NCBI GenBank assembly: GCA_027382625.1
Contig: JAJKFJ010021328.1
Coordinates: 1-64,000, forward strand
Source of the DNA: Tetmemena sp. SeJ-2015
Taxonomy: Eukaryota > Ciliophora > Spirotrichea > Sporadotrichida > Oxytrichidae
Direction: 5' to 3'
DNA: 64,000 nucleotides
Shown: positions 10,998-20,285 of the stretch, one piece after another
How positions within the stretch are numbered: position 1 is the first letter of the stretch
How the letters are laid out: each line of letters begins with the position of its first letter
Position numbers and translations under genes: made by a program
The notes under the pieces: generated by a model
Databases searched by the model: none
Seen by the model: only the letters and a program-made list of their open reading frames with translations
Told to the model about the DNA's origin: nothing

Positions 10998-13627
10998 TCA
11001 TCTCCTTGGCTTAGTTTTGATGTCACTTTGCAAGATTCTATCTAGATCTCCCATGTAAGATGAAAGCTTCTTCTATCTTTGTTGCATCAACTGCTCTCCT
11101 TGAGAAAGTTTACCAGATTTTTACGCTGATTAGGTACTCTTTGCAGTTTGTGATGAATAGTTATAATTAGTCTTAAAACGATTGCTGCCTTTACTTTCTT
11201 CTCTAGCATACAAAATGAAAATTTCATTTTTTAATTAAATTAACTTATAGTCATCTTCGCCCTCTGCTTCTTAAGTATTTACTCGATTTGGCTGACTCTC
11301 CTTATTTGAAAAATAGTATTAATCTTTTACTGTTTCATTCTACATCAACCTAGCTATCAAATGCTTGCTATATTCCATGTAACCTTAAAATATGTGTATC
11401 ATTTTAATTCAATTTTTGTAATACTGCTGGCTTTTGCAGTTCCTTAAGGAGCTTCAGAGGAATATTCTTCAGGATTAACTGAATTCCTAAGGATGCTTTG
11501 TTTGCTTTAATTCACAATCAGTTTAGCTTTTTAAATATTTTCAACTAGTAAAATATATGAAAGCTCTATCAGCAGTTGAAGTCACTCCAACTCCTAGAGT
11601 AAATTTAGTTAGCTTCATTATTGAAAGTTCTCAGATGCTTTCCTCTTAAAGGCTGTACTCTTAGTTTCTTGATTTAACTTTACTGATCCACAAGGAATTA
11701 CTACTAAACTCCTATCACAGAACCAGGTCTGGAAATTCTCAGCCATCCGATTAGGGATCGTGCGTCGAAGTTTGGGTACTTATTCAAGATGTAAGCAGCT
11801 ATTAAAGTACCAGTTCTCCCAAGCCCGGCTCTGCAGTGAACGGCAAGTGCGTTCCCTAATTTTATCTCTGTGTCAACTATGCTAATGAAAGTTTCCATTA
11901 TAAAAAAGTAAGAAGGATGTATATTATCTGCTCATTTGGACAAGAACCGTCTGGAAATTCCATGTCATAAACCTTAATCCCATTCTTTTCAAACACCGAT
12001 TCATCATAAAGGGATTCATTAAGCCTAACCACAGCCTTGATATTCATTTTCTGGAACATCTCTAAGAATTCATTAGGAGGCAATCCCTGTTTAGGGTTAT
12101 CTGAAGGAGAAGAGAAGGCTGCAATTTTACTGGGAATGATCCAATTGATGACCTCCATTCTCCAGTTTATGGCGATATTCGTACTCTTTGTAATCAAATT
12201 TCAAGTAGTTGTACCAGCTGTAACTTATGGCAAATTCTAAGCCTCGCAAGCAATCAAGAACTGAACACTCAAAAGTTGATGAGTCCTCTCCAGCATCCCG
12301 AAAGGGAATAAGCTAGAGGCCTTTCTATCGGAAAGATGCCCACGCTTAGTCTGAAGAGTAAGAGTGGCATACAAGCAAATAAGCACACAATAAGTAGCAA
12401 GCATTCGCCTATTTCTAGAAATGAGGACTGCAATGGTGAAAGATTCTCATCGTCTTATACTTCTCATCTCAATAAATACAAAAAACAATCTCTCATTATC
12501 CGCTTCAATTCTGTGCAATAACGATGCACTTATGCTAGAGTTAAAGGTCCGAAATCTTTGTTGTAGCCATTATAAACAAGGACCTAAACATGATTATCTC
12601 AAAGATAGTAGGAATGAAAAGATGTCCCTTAGGCATTTTATCTGAACTTACATCATCTATGTTGAAGAAAAAAGAGTCAGAAATATTTTTTGGAGGAAAT
12701 CTGTTACAGTACCAGTAAAGTCTATCTAAAAGTATTTAAGAACTTAAATTTACCTTTGATAACTTCTACAGAATTAGATATAACAACATTTGAATCTTCA
12801 CTAAACCCTTATTTTCTAGTTTAGTTTTCATCTTCATCTTTGTTGATATTCTACTTTTATTGCATGTTTGCTTGAGAATCCTTAAGATTAGTTATGCTAC
12901 TTTATTTTTGGTGCGCTTTTGAGAGAATTTCTTTGTAGGTTAGATTACTCTAAATATTACTATGATTGGTCAAAGTATTCAGAACTGAGGAAACAGGTTT
13001 CTTATTTTGTAAAGCCTGACTGGTCAAGTTTTAACTTTGATTTTCAAAGAGTTTAGATGTATTAACCTCTCTTCTATCGAAGCTGAGCAAGTGAGAAACT
13101 TTCCTAGCTAGGTTCCCATTCTCATTAACTTGCTTGACTCCTGAATTCGTGCTGAAACCTTCAAAGTTTCGATTCATAAAGGTCCTCTATTGAGTTTAGC
13201 TGAATAACTTGTTTTAGGTGAGTTGATCTATCGCTGATACTCCATAGATTGGTGCCCCTTTCTTATTCTTCTCTTCGTAGTAATCCTCCTCAGTGCTCAT
13301 CCTCACTTAGCTTTCCTGCCTGATTTAACTGAAATTAGAAGCCCCTAAACCCTTTCCCAAGCCTGGTGGAATCAAGTTGATATTCTAGGCAGTCAATTTC
13401 TGTGCGTAAACGCCTTTGCTTGGTGAGAGAAATAGCTACTTATAGCGTTCAGAGATTGCCTCATCCTCTGACTGCTGAGTTGTTGAAATGTTGTAAGACT
13501 GTCTCAGCAAGTTCATAGCTTGGTGGTTTGAAGACTATCCTAAACTTGTGAATTCATTTTGCTATTGACTTGGGAAGCGAGAGTGAGAGTTTAACTTCGA
13601 AGCAGTCTGAGAGAATGATCGCGACAT
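10998..13627 (-). CDS. CDC14: CDC14-type dual-specificity phosphatase with N-terminal extension
   Basis: The minus-strand frame starts MSRSFSQTASKLNSHSRFPS at 13627 and runs about 290 residues of polar, S/N/Q-rich sequence before the CDC14 core. Core blocks in order: EVIKDRLYWY, FFFNIDD, DFGPLTLAQVHRYC, QANACYLLCAYLL, EAW-like DQAWASF, IPFRDAGED, YKEYEYRHKLENG, INWIIPSKIAAFSSP, then the P-loop HCRAGLGRTGT and RPGSVIGVQQQFL. CDC14 enzymes remove phosphate from Cdk sites at mitotic exit and act at centrosomes/basal bodies. Two introns (12584-12651; 12726-12753, 28 bp) and at least one IES (11902-11927) are visible. A lysine/serine-rich tail continues in several pieces to TGA 10998-11000. Single-base breaks occur near 12165 and 12470. 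The core is certain; the joins in the tail are approximate. Confidence 0.88.
11902..11927 (-). other. IES, 26 bp, pointer ATTAT
   Basis: On the plus strand ATTAT at 11897-11901 is repeated at 11923-11927. Removal joins SCPNEQI to METFISIV just before the phosphatase P-loop and restores the frame. Confidence 0.8.
12726..12753 (-). other. 28-bp intron
   Basis: Minus strand GTAAAT...CTTTTAG, 28 bp. Splicing joins SVEVIK to DRLYWYCNR, the expected start of the CDC14 domain. Confidence 0.7.
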
Positions 13628-13738
13628 TTACAAATAAATTTTAATAATTAAACTTAACAGATATTAAACCACCCTAATTCAACAACAACAGCATCTAGCT
13701 ATTCTATTACAATCAAAAGTGGTTCTGCAAGGCTTCTT

Positions 13739-15265
13739 TCATTGCTTATTACCCACAGCTTTGAGAGTTTTTTGGAAGGTTGTAATGAAGTGCTAGATGT
13801 TTCTAACTATTTCATCCTAGTGAGAGAATCTATTATCCATTTCTTTCTCGATATCTGCTCTATCTTTTTAAAATTCAGTCATAGTTTCCCTCTAGAACCT
13901 CTCTATGAAGGCGTTCTCCCTCTCTATTTCTGAGGCTACTTTAGCATAAAGCTCAGCCTATCTTGCAAGTCTCTCCTCTTTCTCAACGTTTATGGCGTTC
14001 TCAATTTTCTGAGACTCTTCTTGCAAATTCTCTAAGATCTCGCGTTCCTTTTGCACTCTTGCTGTACGCTCTTGATTTGTCTCTGCCTCAATCTTGCGCA
14101 AGTTTTATCTCACGGGGATAAGTTAAGTCTCGAGGGAATCTATTCTATCACTTCTCTCTTTAGCCAGCAAATCCTCTAAATTAATTTCTAAAAAGACGAT
14201 ATTGAAATTATATCTAGGTATTGAAGCCTATCGTGACCTCTGATTCGCTCACTCTCCATGTAATCGGTTTCAAATTTAATTTGATCTGTAAGCTCCATGG
14301 ACAGTTGGTTCATCAGCTCGATAAATTTATCTTGGAACTGCTTTAGAGACTCGTTCACTTTTCTTCCTTCATTATAAATTAAAACACAGAATTAAAATAT
14401 CATTGATGGTGTGCTGCTTGTTGTCTTTTATTTTCCTAAGCAGGAATTAAATAATGAAGGCAAGAAAGGATAAGCATTTAAACATCAAATTTTAAATCTT
14501 CTTACTATAAGCATAATTAATCTGAAAGTAGAAAATCTTAAATTACATTTTAGATAAGCAATAAGTTATCATTAAAATCATTTTATAATTTAAATTAGTT
14601 ACAGTTGAAGCACCTTAAAAATATCAAATTAAGTAAAAAATAAAATTTTAATTTACTCATAGATTATAATTTAAATTTGTGATTAGGTTAATATATTTAA
14701 ATAAATTCTTATTTAAGATTAAGTTATAATAAACATCCTTGAATTGCTCTTCAAGTCTATAATTAAGTTTGAAAGTGATAAAAAGGGAAATTGATAGACC
14801 ATCAGCATCAGATTTAGATATAACACGATAAAGAGAAAGTGGACATTTTTATAATCCATATATAATTTGTCTCATCTTATTACCATAGATTTAAAATCAA
14901 GTAGATATAATATCAAAATTTAAAATACCTCTTAAATTTATTTTTACTCAGATTCGGGCATTTTTAATTTTTAAAAAATAAGTGAAAGTCTTCAACATTT
15001 AAGGGAGTAAGTTTCGAGACAGTGGATAAAAATTTAATGAGATTTTATTTCTGCAATAGTGAGAAAATCTTATTAGAAATTATAAATATACATTTATATC
15101 AAGAGAAAAAGTAGCCAGTATTGATTAAGATTTCTAATTTATTTAAAGTCTTTTTTTGGCTTCATTCCTCATTCGCATCATCTCCTCGAAGTCTTAATCC
15201 ATCTCAACCATCTGCCGACCAAGACCAGTCAGCTTTAAATTATCTTTCTGCGTTGCTTCGTACAT
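13739..15265 (-). CDS. SF-assemblin / beta-giardin family protein
   Basis: Three coding segments on the minus strand: 15265-15138 (MYEATQKDNLKLTGLGRQM...), 14373-14217 and 14190-13739. Joined through two IESs they give about 245 residues of continuous coiled coil ending in HQDEIVRNIQHFITTFQKT and LKAVG, the conserved tail of striated-fibre assemblins. Central blocks RIDSLETQLIPVR and RTARVQKEREILENL also match the family. These proteins build the striated rootlet filaments at basal bodies, in keeping with a ciliate cortex. Stop TGA at 13739-13741. The length is slightly under the usual ~270 residues. No catalytic residues are expected. Confidence 0.85.
14191..14216 (-). other. IES, 26 bp, pointer CTA
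   Basis: CTA at 14188-14190 recurs at 14214-14216. Excision joins RLQYLE to INLEDLLAKE in the SF-assemblin coiled coil and restores the frame. The 3-bp pointer is short, so the exact junction is less certain than the presence of the IES. Confidence 0.65.
14374..15140 (-). other. Long IES, ~767 bp, pointer ATT
   Basis: The segment between the first two SF-assemblin coding pieces is AT-rich and non-coding. ATT at 14371-14373 and 15138-15140 give the join KKRLQI/NEGRKVNESLK in frame. It has no transposon ORF or inverted repeat that I can see. Confidence 0.6.
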
Positions 15266-15409
15266 TTTTCTCTCTTACTCAATTCAGTTATGCTTATTTC
15301 TTCCCTTACTTAAGATTAATAATTTTCTTTTCAAATTTATAATTCAAGTGCCCTTTTAGAACTATTCTTACTTGTCAAAATAATAATAATAAACTGATAG
15401 ACTACTAAT

Positions 15410-16090
15410 TCAAAAGAAGGGGGACATTTATAATAAGAGTGTTGTTCTATTTGATTTAATTCTTTGATGGCTTTCATTCCCTATTGTTCTAATAAAACGC
15501 AAGGTTTCTCTCAAACATTTCAGCCTAGTCGCAAAACTAATTATAATATATTTAAAGCTGCAAAACGATCCTGAGAAGCTAGAGTTATCACGCAATTACT
15601 GAATAAGCACATTATCACTTTCATTCTTCCTTATTGATAACAATTCCTAAGTTCCCTCTAATTCCTCTCTAAACTGCTGCACCTCTAGAGCCTCTCTTCT
15701 GAGTCTCTCCTGCGGACTTTCGCTATCGTCTAACTCTCTTAAGTTCCTTTTTCGATACACTGCTTTCCTCTTTCTTAGCTACTTCGCCTTCTTCATTTGA
15801 ATTCCCTTGGACTTGTCTCTTATTTTCTTCCTGGTTATGTAGTACTATAATAAATAACTAATTGAATATAATAACTTGTCTTAGAGGTAAGCAGCTGATT
15901 TCGAACGCTTGGGTGGCTTCTTAAAAATTAGCTTGTCAAAAATGAAACTCTAAGTAGTTATGTCCTCTTGTGCGCTTTCACCTGGAGTAACATAAAGCCA
16001 AATTAAATACTTAAATGGTGTCAATAGAAAAGTAGAAGAAAATATTTCTACAGTTAAACTATTAAGTAACAAGAAAAGTATGTGCGAGAT
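15410..16090 (-). CDS. Unrecognised basic protein segment
   Basis: The minus-strand frame is open from about 16090 to TGA 15410-15412 and clearly coding-like from ~15985 (GESAQEDITTQ, KKPPKRSKSAAYL, a K/R-rich stretch around 15720-15830, then RELDDSESPQERLRRE). It has no good ATG at the left. It may be the 3' portion of the PTEN-like gene just upstream (whose TGA is at 16104) with an unresolved junction between, or a separate gene. No family recognised. Confidence 0.5.
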
Positions 16091-16103
16091 CCTTCAATTA
16101 TTT

Positions 16104-18683
16104 TCATTTATCATCATCTGATATTAATTGACCTTAAGTCTATTCCATAATTCTTTAAGCAGGCAGTAGTTTGATGGCTTGCTGTCTTTGCCTCTCGTAT
16201 GAATGGCCCTTTTCAAGGGATGGAACAGCATTTCCTATTATAGAATTCTAGAATGGGTGAAAGTAGAGACTCTGATTTTGATAGCTCGGTCCCTTTATTC
16301 TTTAAAGTTCGAAAGTCGATGTTTAGGTGGCTGGAGTGCCCAGTGCTTGATTCTAATCATTCACTTCTAATTTTTGAAAAACAGTTGATAGCCTATTTCT
16401 TGAATCTGCGACGCTTGTTATTCTATTGTTGAAATCCTCCTTTTCTTTCTTTAACTCTTCGTCGACATCAACCAAAGAGTATTTAAAAAAGTTTATGACA
16501 TAATCTGTATTCCCCATCTAAATAGGGATCCTCTTCATATTGCAATCGTAGCAGCTTGGTGCTTCTGAACCTAATCATCTTTTGACTGAATGATTCTATA
16601 AAATAAGTCAACAAGATCTCTCTTTAATTACTATTTCTTTGTTGAGAGCTCCTTTGAAAATCTTCCACCTCTCTGGGCACATTTGTAATTCTGCTCTTGT
16701 TTGCTGTTTTACTACAGTGAGGATCACTAGCATGAGTAACAGCGGGAAAGTCACTCAACAGCATATCTTCATGGTTGAAATACTCAGTCTAGGAGTCCTA
16801 GCTTTCATCATAGTCTGTATCTGTATCCTGGTCTGCCCCATTATGCTCTGTGGCCAAGGAATGAATGTAATTATGAGAGCTCGTTAAAATAACAGACATA
16901 TTAGTTGGCGCCTTATTTTCTAGAGATGGTTTAAAAAGACTAGAGATTTTACATATCATCGTCACATAATCATTGCATGTTGAGTTGAAGTTGGTAATCG
17001 AGCCTTACTCCTGAGTTGGGTAATCATGATTCTAAAGAGAAGAAATTTTAAAGAGAAGTTTCTTAATTACATCTAGAATGGTTTTAATTATGCTCCAATA
17101 ATGCAAATCTTGGAACAAATGCACTTTGCAATCTTTGCAAACTTATTCTAGAGGGTTTGTAGCTTTGCAATTTGAGCAGACATCCTTGAAACATATCTCA
17201 ATTTTGAAATCTCAACTATACATGGGATTCTTGCTTATTGAATCCGGATCTAGAGCTTTCTTTTCTAAAGTTACCACACTATTTTTGATGGGATTAAAAA
17301 CTATTTCAAGGCTTACTTATCCGTTATGAAAGCTGGATTAAGAGCAAAGCGGCAAATAAGCTTATTTTTAATTCCACCCTTGTGCTTAATTCTGAAGTAG
17401 AGATCGCATCCCAATAGAAGTCTCTGCTCTATTCTCAATTCCATCTTCTATTGAAAGTATGTATTCTGCCTGAATTGAAATTCACTTTATACAGTTTCAT
17501 TTGCTACTCTCCTTTATTCATAGTCCATAGGTCTATCATAGTCATCAGCGTCTGGGTTTATTTTGTATCTTCTCAAGTTTTGGCTTTTCTTGTTGCTCCA
17601 AATCTGAAAGGATTTCATTAAGCTTTAAATATCTCTTACCAGTGAAAAGTCAGTTCCATTAAGGATTTCCACATAAGGCCTGCACTTCATCTTCTTAGAA
17701 ACTAGAGGGATGGTGTGCACAACTATTTTGTCTGGAGTTTTTAGTATCGGACTTTTGATTATTCTTTTGTACACTTGCTCGAAATAGTGCACATAACGAA
17801 TTTGAGAGGGCTGAGTCACACCTCTTCCAGTATGGAATCTTTTCCATCCGTAGTAAGTAAATCAAACATAAAAGGAGATGAATGCAAAATTATGAGCAAG
17901 TCATTGCATCCTTTGCATTATCAGCAAGTCCACTAAAGATAAGATAGCAGCTGATTAGAGTTCCAGTTCTACCCTTTCCAGCATTACAGTGAATAACTAC
18001 CACGTTCTCTGGACACTCTATTAGAAAGCGATTAAGAATTTGTATCTTTCACATTATTTCATAATATACTAAACTGATCAATCTATCTATCTTTTGGATT
18101 ATCATATGAATTTCTGGCTTTCCCAGTTAAGAAAGAAAAGTTTGGAGAATAATAGAATACAGATTCCTGGAGCTTTATAACTTACCAGCAAGAAATTTAT
18201 GCATGCTCTGGCAAGCCTAAAACAAGATGTGAAGAGCTGGCGAGTGATGATCCTCCCACTCATAGCTCTCGACCCTATTATCAAGCTTAGTAAAGTCATA
18301 GGTTCTTCCACTCATATTGTAAACTCAATACTGGTTGTCATGTTTCTTTCTCAAGAAATCTGCAACCTATCAAATTGTATTAATTTTCGCTCTAGCTATC
18401 TATGCCTCAAAGGTTTGGTGAATATTCTCATTCCAGACTTTCCAATAATAGTTACCTCAGATTAAAATATAACCTTTTAATAAAAAAGATATGTTGTTCC
18501 TGTACATCTATTCTACCCCACTCGCTGGAAATGACATCGCAAAAATATTATACTTTCATGCTGTTCACAATTTATACTTTTATTAGCAAGTATTCTATGA
18601 GTGATGTATGTGATGTCAAGATCAAAATTATGATCCTAAAACCTTTTTCTCTTTCCGCTGACTATCTTTCGCAACCAATCCAT
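16104..18683 (-). CDS. PTEN-like phosphoinositide phosphatase with C2 and extended C-terminus
   Basis: Starts MDWLRKIVSGKRKRFQDHNF at 18683, matching the PIP2-binding motif of PTEN, then DLDITYITHRIL, AMSFPASGVEQMYRNNI, VYNMSGRTYDFTKLDNRV and YEWEDHHSPAL. The P-loop is HCNAGKGRTGT (PTEN: HC-x-AGKGRTG), followed by GVTQPSQIRYVHYF. An intron (18018-18185), a 36-bp intron near 17596-17631 and two clear IESs fit. The C2-like region includes GCDLYFRIKHKGG and MYSDFKIEICFKD; inside and after it are two CxxC pairs. About 300 further residues are acidic/polar and end QLISDDDK with TGA at 16104-16106. An IES of ~150 bp after MYRNNI is not resolved, and TGA codons near 18330 and 18385 plus single-base breaks near 17310, 17230 and 16590 remain. 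Confidence 0.85.
17859..17901 (-). other. IES, 43 bp, pointer AAGT
   Basis: AAGT at 17855-17858 recurs at 17898-17901. Excision joins KDAMT to YYGWKRFHTGRGV, restoring the normal PTEN sequence after the P-loop. Confidence 0.8.
18543..18599 (-). other. IES, 57 bp, pointer GCAA
   Basis: GCAA at 18539-18542 recurs at 18596-18599. Excision yields THRILAMSFPASGVEQMYR, the PTEN N-terminal catalytic-domain motif. Confidence 0.8.
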
Positions 18684-19034
18684 TATAATTTAGCTAGCTT
18701 ATTAATAAAATATAGAGATATGATAAAATATTACAAGGAAACATTATTCTTGCTTTTAAATGTGACTTCACTCTATCTTTAAACTCAAATTTAATTACTC
18801 CTACTTCAATTGAAATAGACCTGCCATCATTTTAGTGATAATTGAAGGAAAAGTACATATGACGATTGAGCTAAATATAAAGATATAAACATGGTGGGGA
18901 AGAATAAAGCTGAGCATGATATTTGCGTGCTAGCTATTTGAGAAAAGACTTATAACATTTTAACTTTTATGCGAAAATGGCTATGCAAGTGCTTATTAGT
19001 TATGGTTTGAATATATACTCGTGCATTTCTCCTA
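18684..19034. other. Spacer between PTEN-like and Sec61-gamma genes
   Basis: AT-rich, no coding frame or repeat seen. Both flanking genes are on the minus strand, so this holds the 5' flank of one and the 3' flank of the other. Confidence 0.5.
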
Positions 19035-19344
19035 TCAAGCTCCTAGGATGATGTTGTTGATTGGGATAAAGACCAGCTTGATGATGTATCCGATGAAACC
19101 AATCACGATGAAACCCATGGCGCATGCTTGCAAGATCTTCATGTATTCTAAACCAGAAACTTTAATCCCATGCTAAAAGAGTAAAAGATGGATGTGCTCA
19201 GAAAGGATTTGCTCTATACTTACCATTTCTAGTGGGCTTAGCACACTTGTTGAAGAAAATGAGAGAATCATTGGCAAAGTCTTGCAACTGGTTGACAACG
19301 TTCTTGTTCTTTTCTTCTCTTCTTTGCTTAGCGGCGGAGCTCAT
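19035..19344 (-). CDS. SEC61G: Sec61 gamma subunit of the ER translocon
   Basis: MSSAAKQRREEKNKNVVNQL at 19344 is the soluble N-terminal helix; the second segment carries the single membrane helix GFIVIGFIGYIIKLVFIPIN and ends NNIILGA with TGA 19035-19037. About 85 residues in all, normal for the small SecE-like subunit of the ER protein channel. The helix ending in FIPINNII is the family's best-conserved feature. The two halves are separated by about 55 bp that starts GTAAGT and nearly ends TTTTAG but joins in frame only through an ATG direct repeat (see findings). Confidence 0.93.
19172..19226 (-). other. IES or intron in Sec61-gamma
   Basis: On the plus strand CAT occurs at 19169-19171 and 19224-19226. 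Excision through that 3-bp repeat gives KPTRNGIKVSGLEYM. The alternative GT-AG intron, 19173-19223, is out of frame by one base. Confidence 0.6.
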
Positions 19345-19538
19345 TATGTGCTTAAGTTATAATTTATTATACTAAATTCAGTTTAAACTCTGACTTAAGC
19401 AGCTAGGAATTTAATTCACATTCTTCCTATTCAGACAGACAAGAAATTAACAGAAGCTTAGGTATGAAAGAATTCATGTATAAGTTTAAGAAATAGACTT
19501 AAGTGAGAAAACTCTTTGATATCTTAACAGCTTCATCT

Positions 19539-20248
19539 TCATTTTTGAGATTGCTAGATGCTTCCCTTTACGCTATCAGCAGCAATACTTACTGTATAGC
19601 CACCAACATCTACCTTTTGAATGCTGTTTGTGATGCTTTCGAATTTATGAAAAACTTGCTTCTGAGAAAGCACTGGACTCCTCTTTACTGGACTTCCTTG
19701 AATTGAAAGGCTCTCCTTTAGTGGTTACTGAACAACACTATTGTAAAAGTAGTTGTTGTAATTTGTGGAATTGAATTGATTGCTCGTCTCTTGGTTATTA
19801 CTTCCGCCGTTGCTTGAGTGGTAATATGCTCCAACTGTCTACTGTTGCTATTTACTACTATTTTTGAATAATTTCGTTTTGGAAGCCTACGCTTGATGGA
19901 TCCATAATTGTTCCTCGAGGGGTCTTTTGCGGGCTTTCAGGCTATTGACTACCTTTTCTTGAATGAATCATCTTAAAGCCGCTTGCAAAAATTTACTGCT
20001 GCTTAGCTTAGTCAATTGTAGAATTAATTACAATAAATAGTAATATAGGGAAAAATTGGAGAAGGGTTATCAATTCTCTGCTAAGTCATACTTTGAAGTT
20101 GAATTGAATTGGTTGCGAAAGGAAAAGCATTTGGCCTTATTAGATCGAGAGAAATTATCATGTCTTCTGTCCTATCAGTATTCGGACCCAGATTAGTTAC
20201 CTAATACAGACTATCATTTTAAATGTCTAAAATCCTTTTTGAGCTCAT
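19539..20248 (-). CDS. Q/S/N-rich protein, probably 3' part of the large upstream gene
   Basis: The frame begins MSSKRILDIQNDSLYQVTNL at 20248 and ends GSIQQSQK with TGA 19539-19541. A frame change near 20020 is spanned by a probable IES and another one-base shift lies near 19860. The end of the large minus-strand gene lies only 38 bp upstream (stop 20286-20288), too close for two separate somatic chromosomes with leaders, so this is more likely its last part. Low complexity, no recognised domain. Confidence 0.6.
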
Positions 20249-20285
20249 ACTAAACTTCACCTATAATTAATTCTACTATTATATA

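Noticed and set aside
17126..18782. Several plus-strand ORFs across the PTEN-like gene
   Set aside because: Antisense to clear phosphatase coding sequence including the P-loop; low-complexity shadows.
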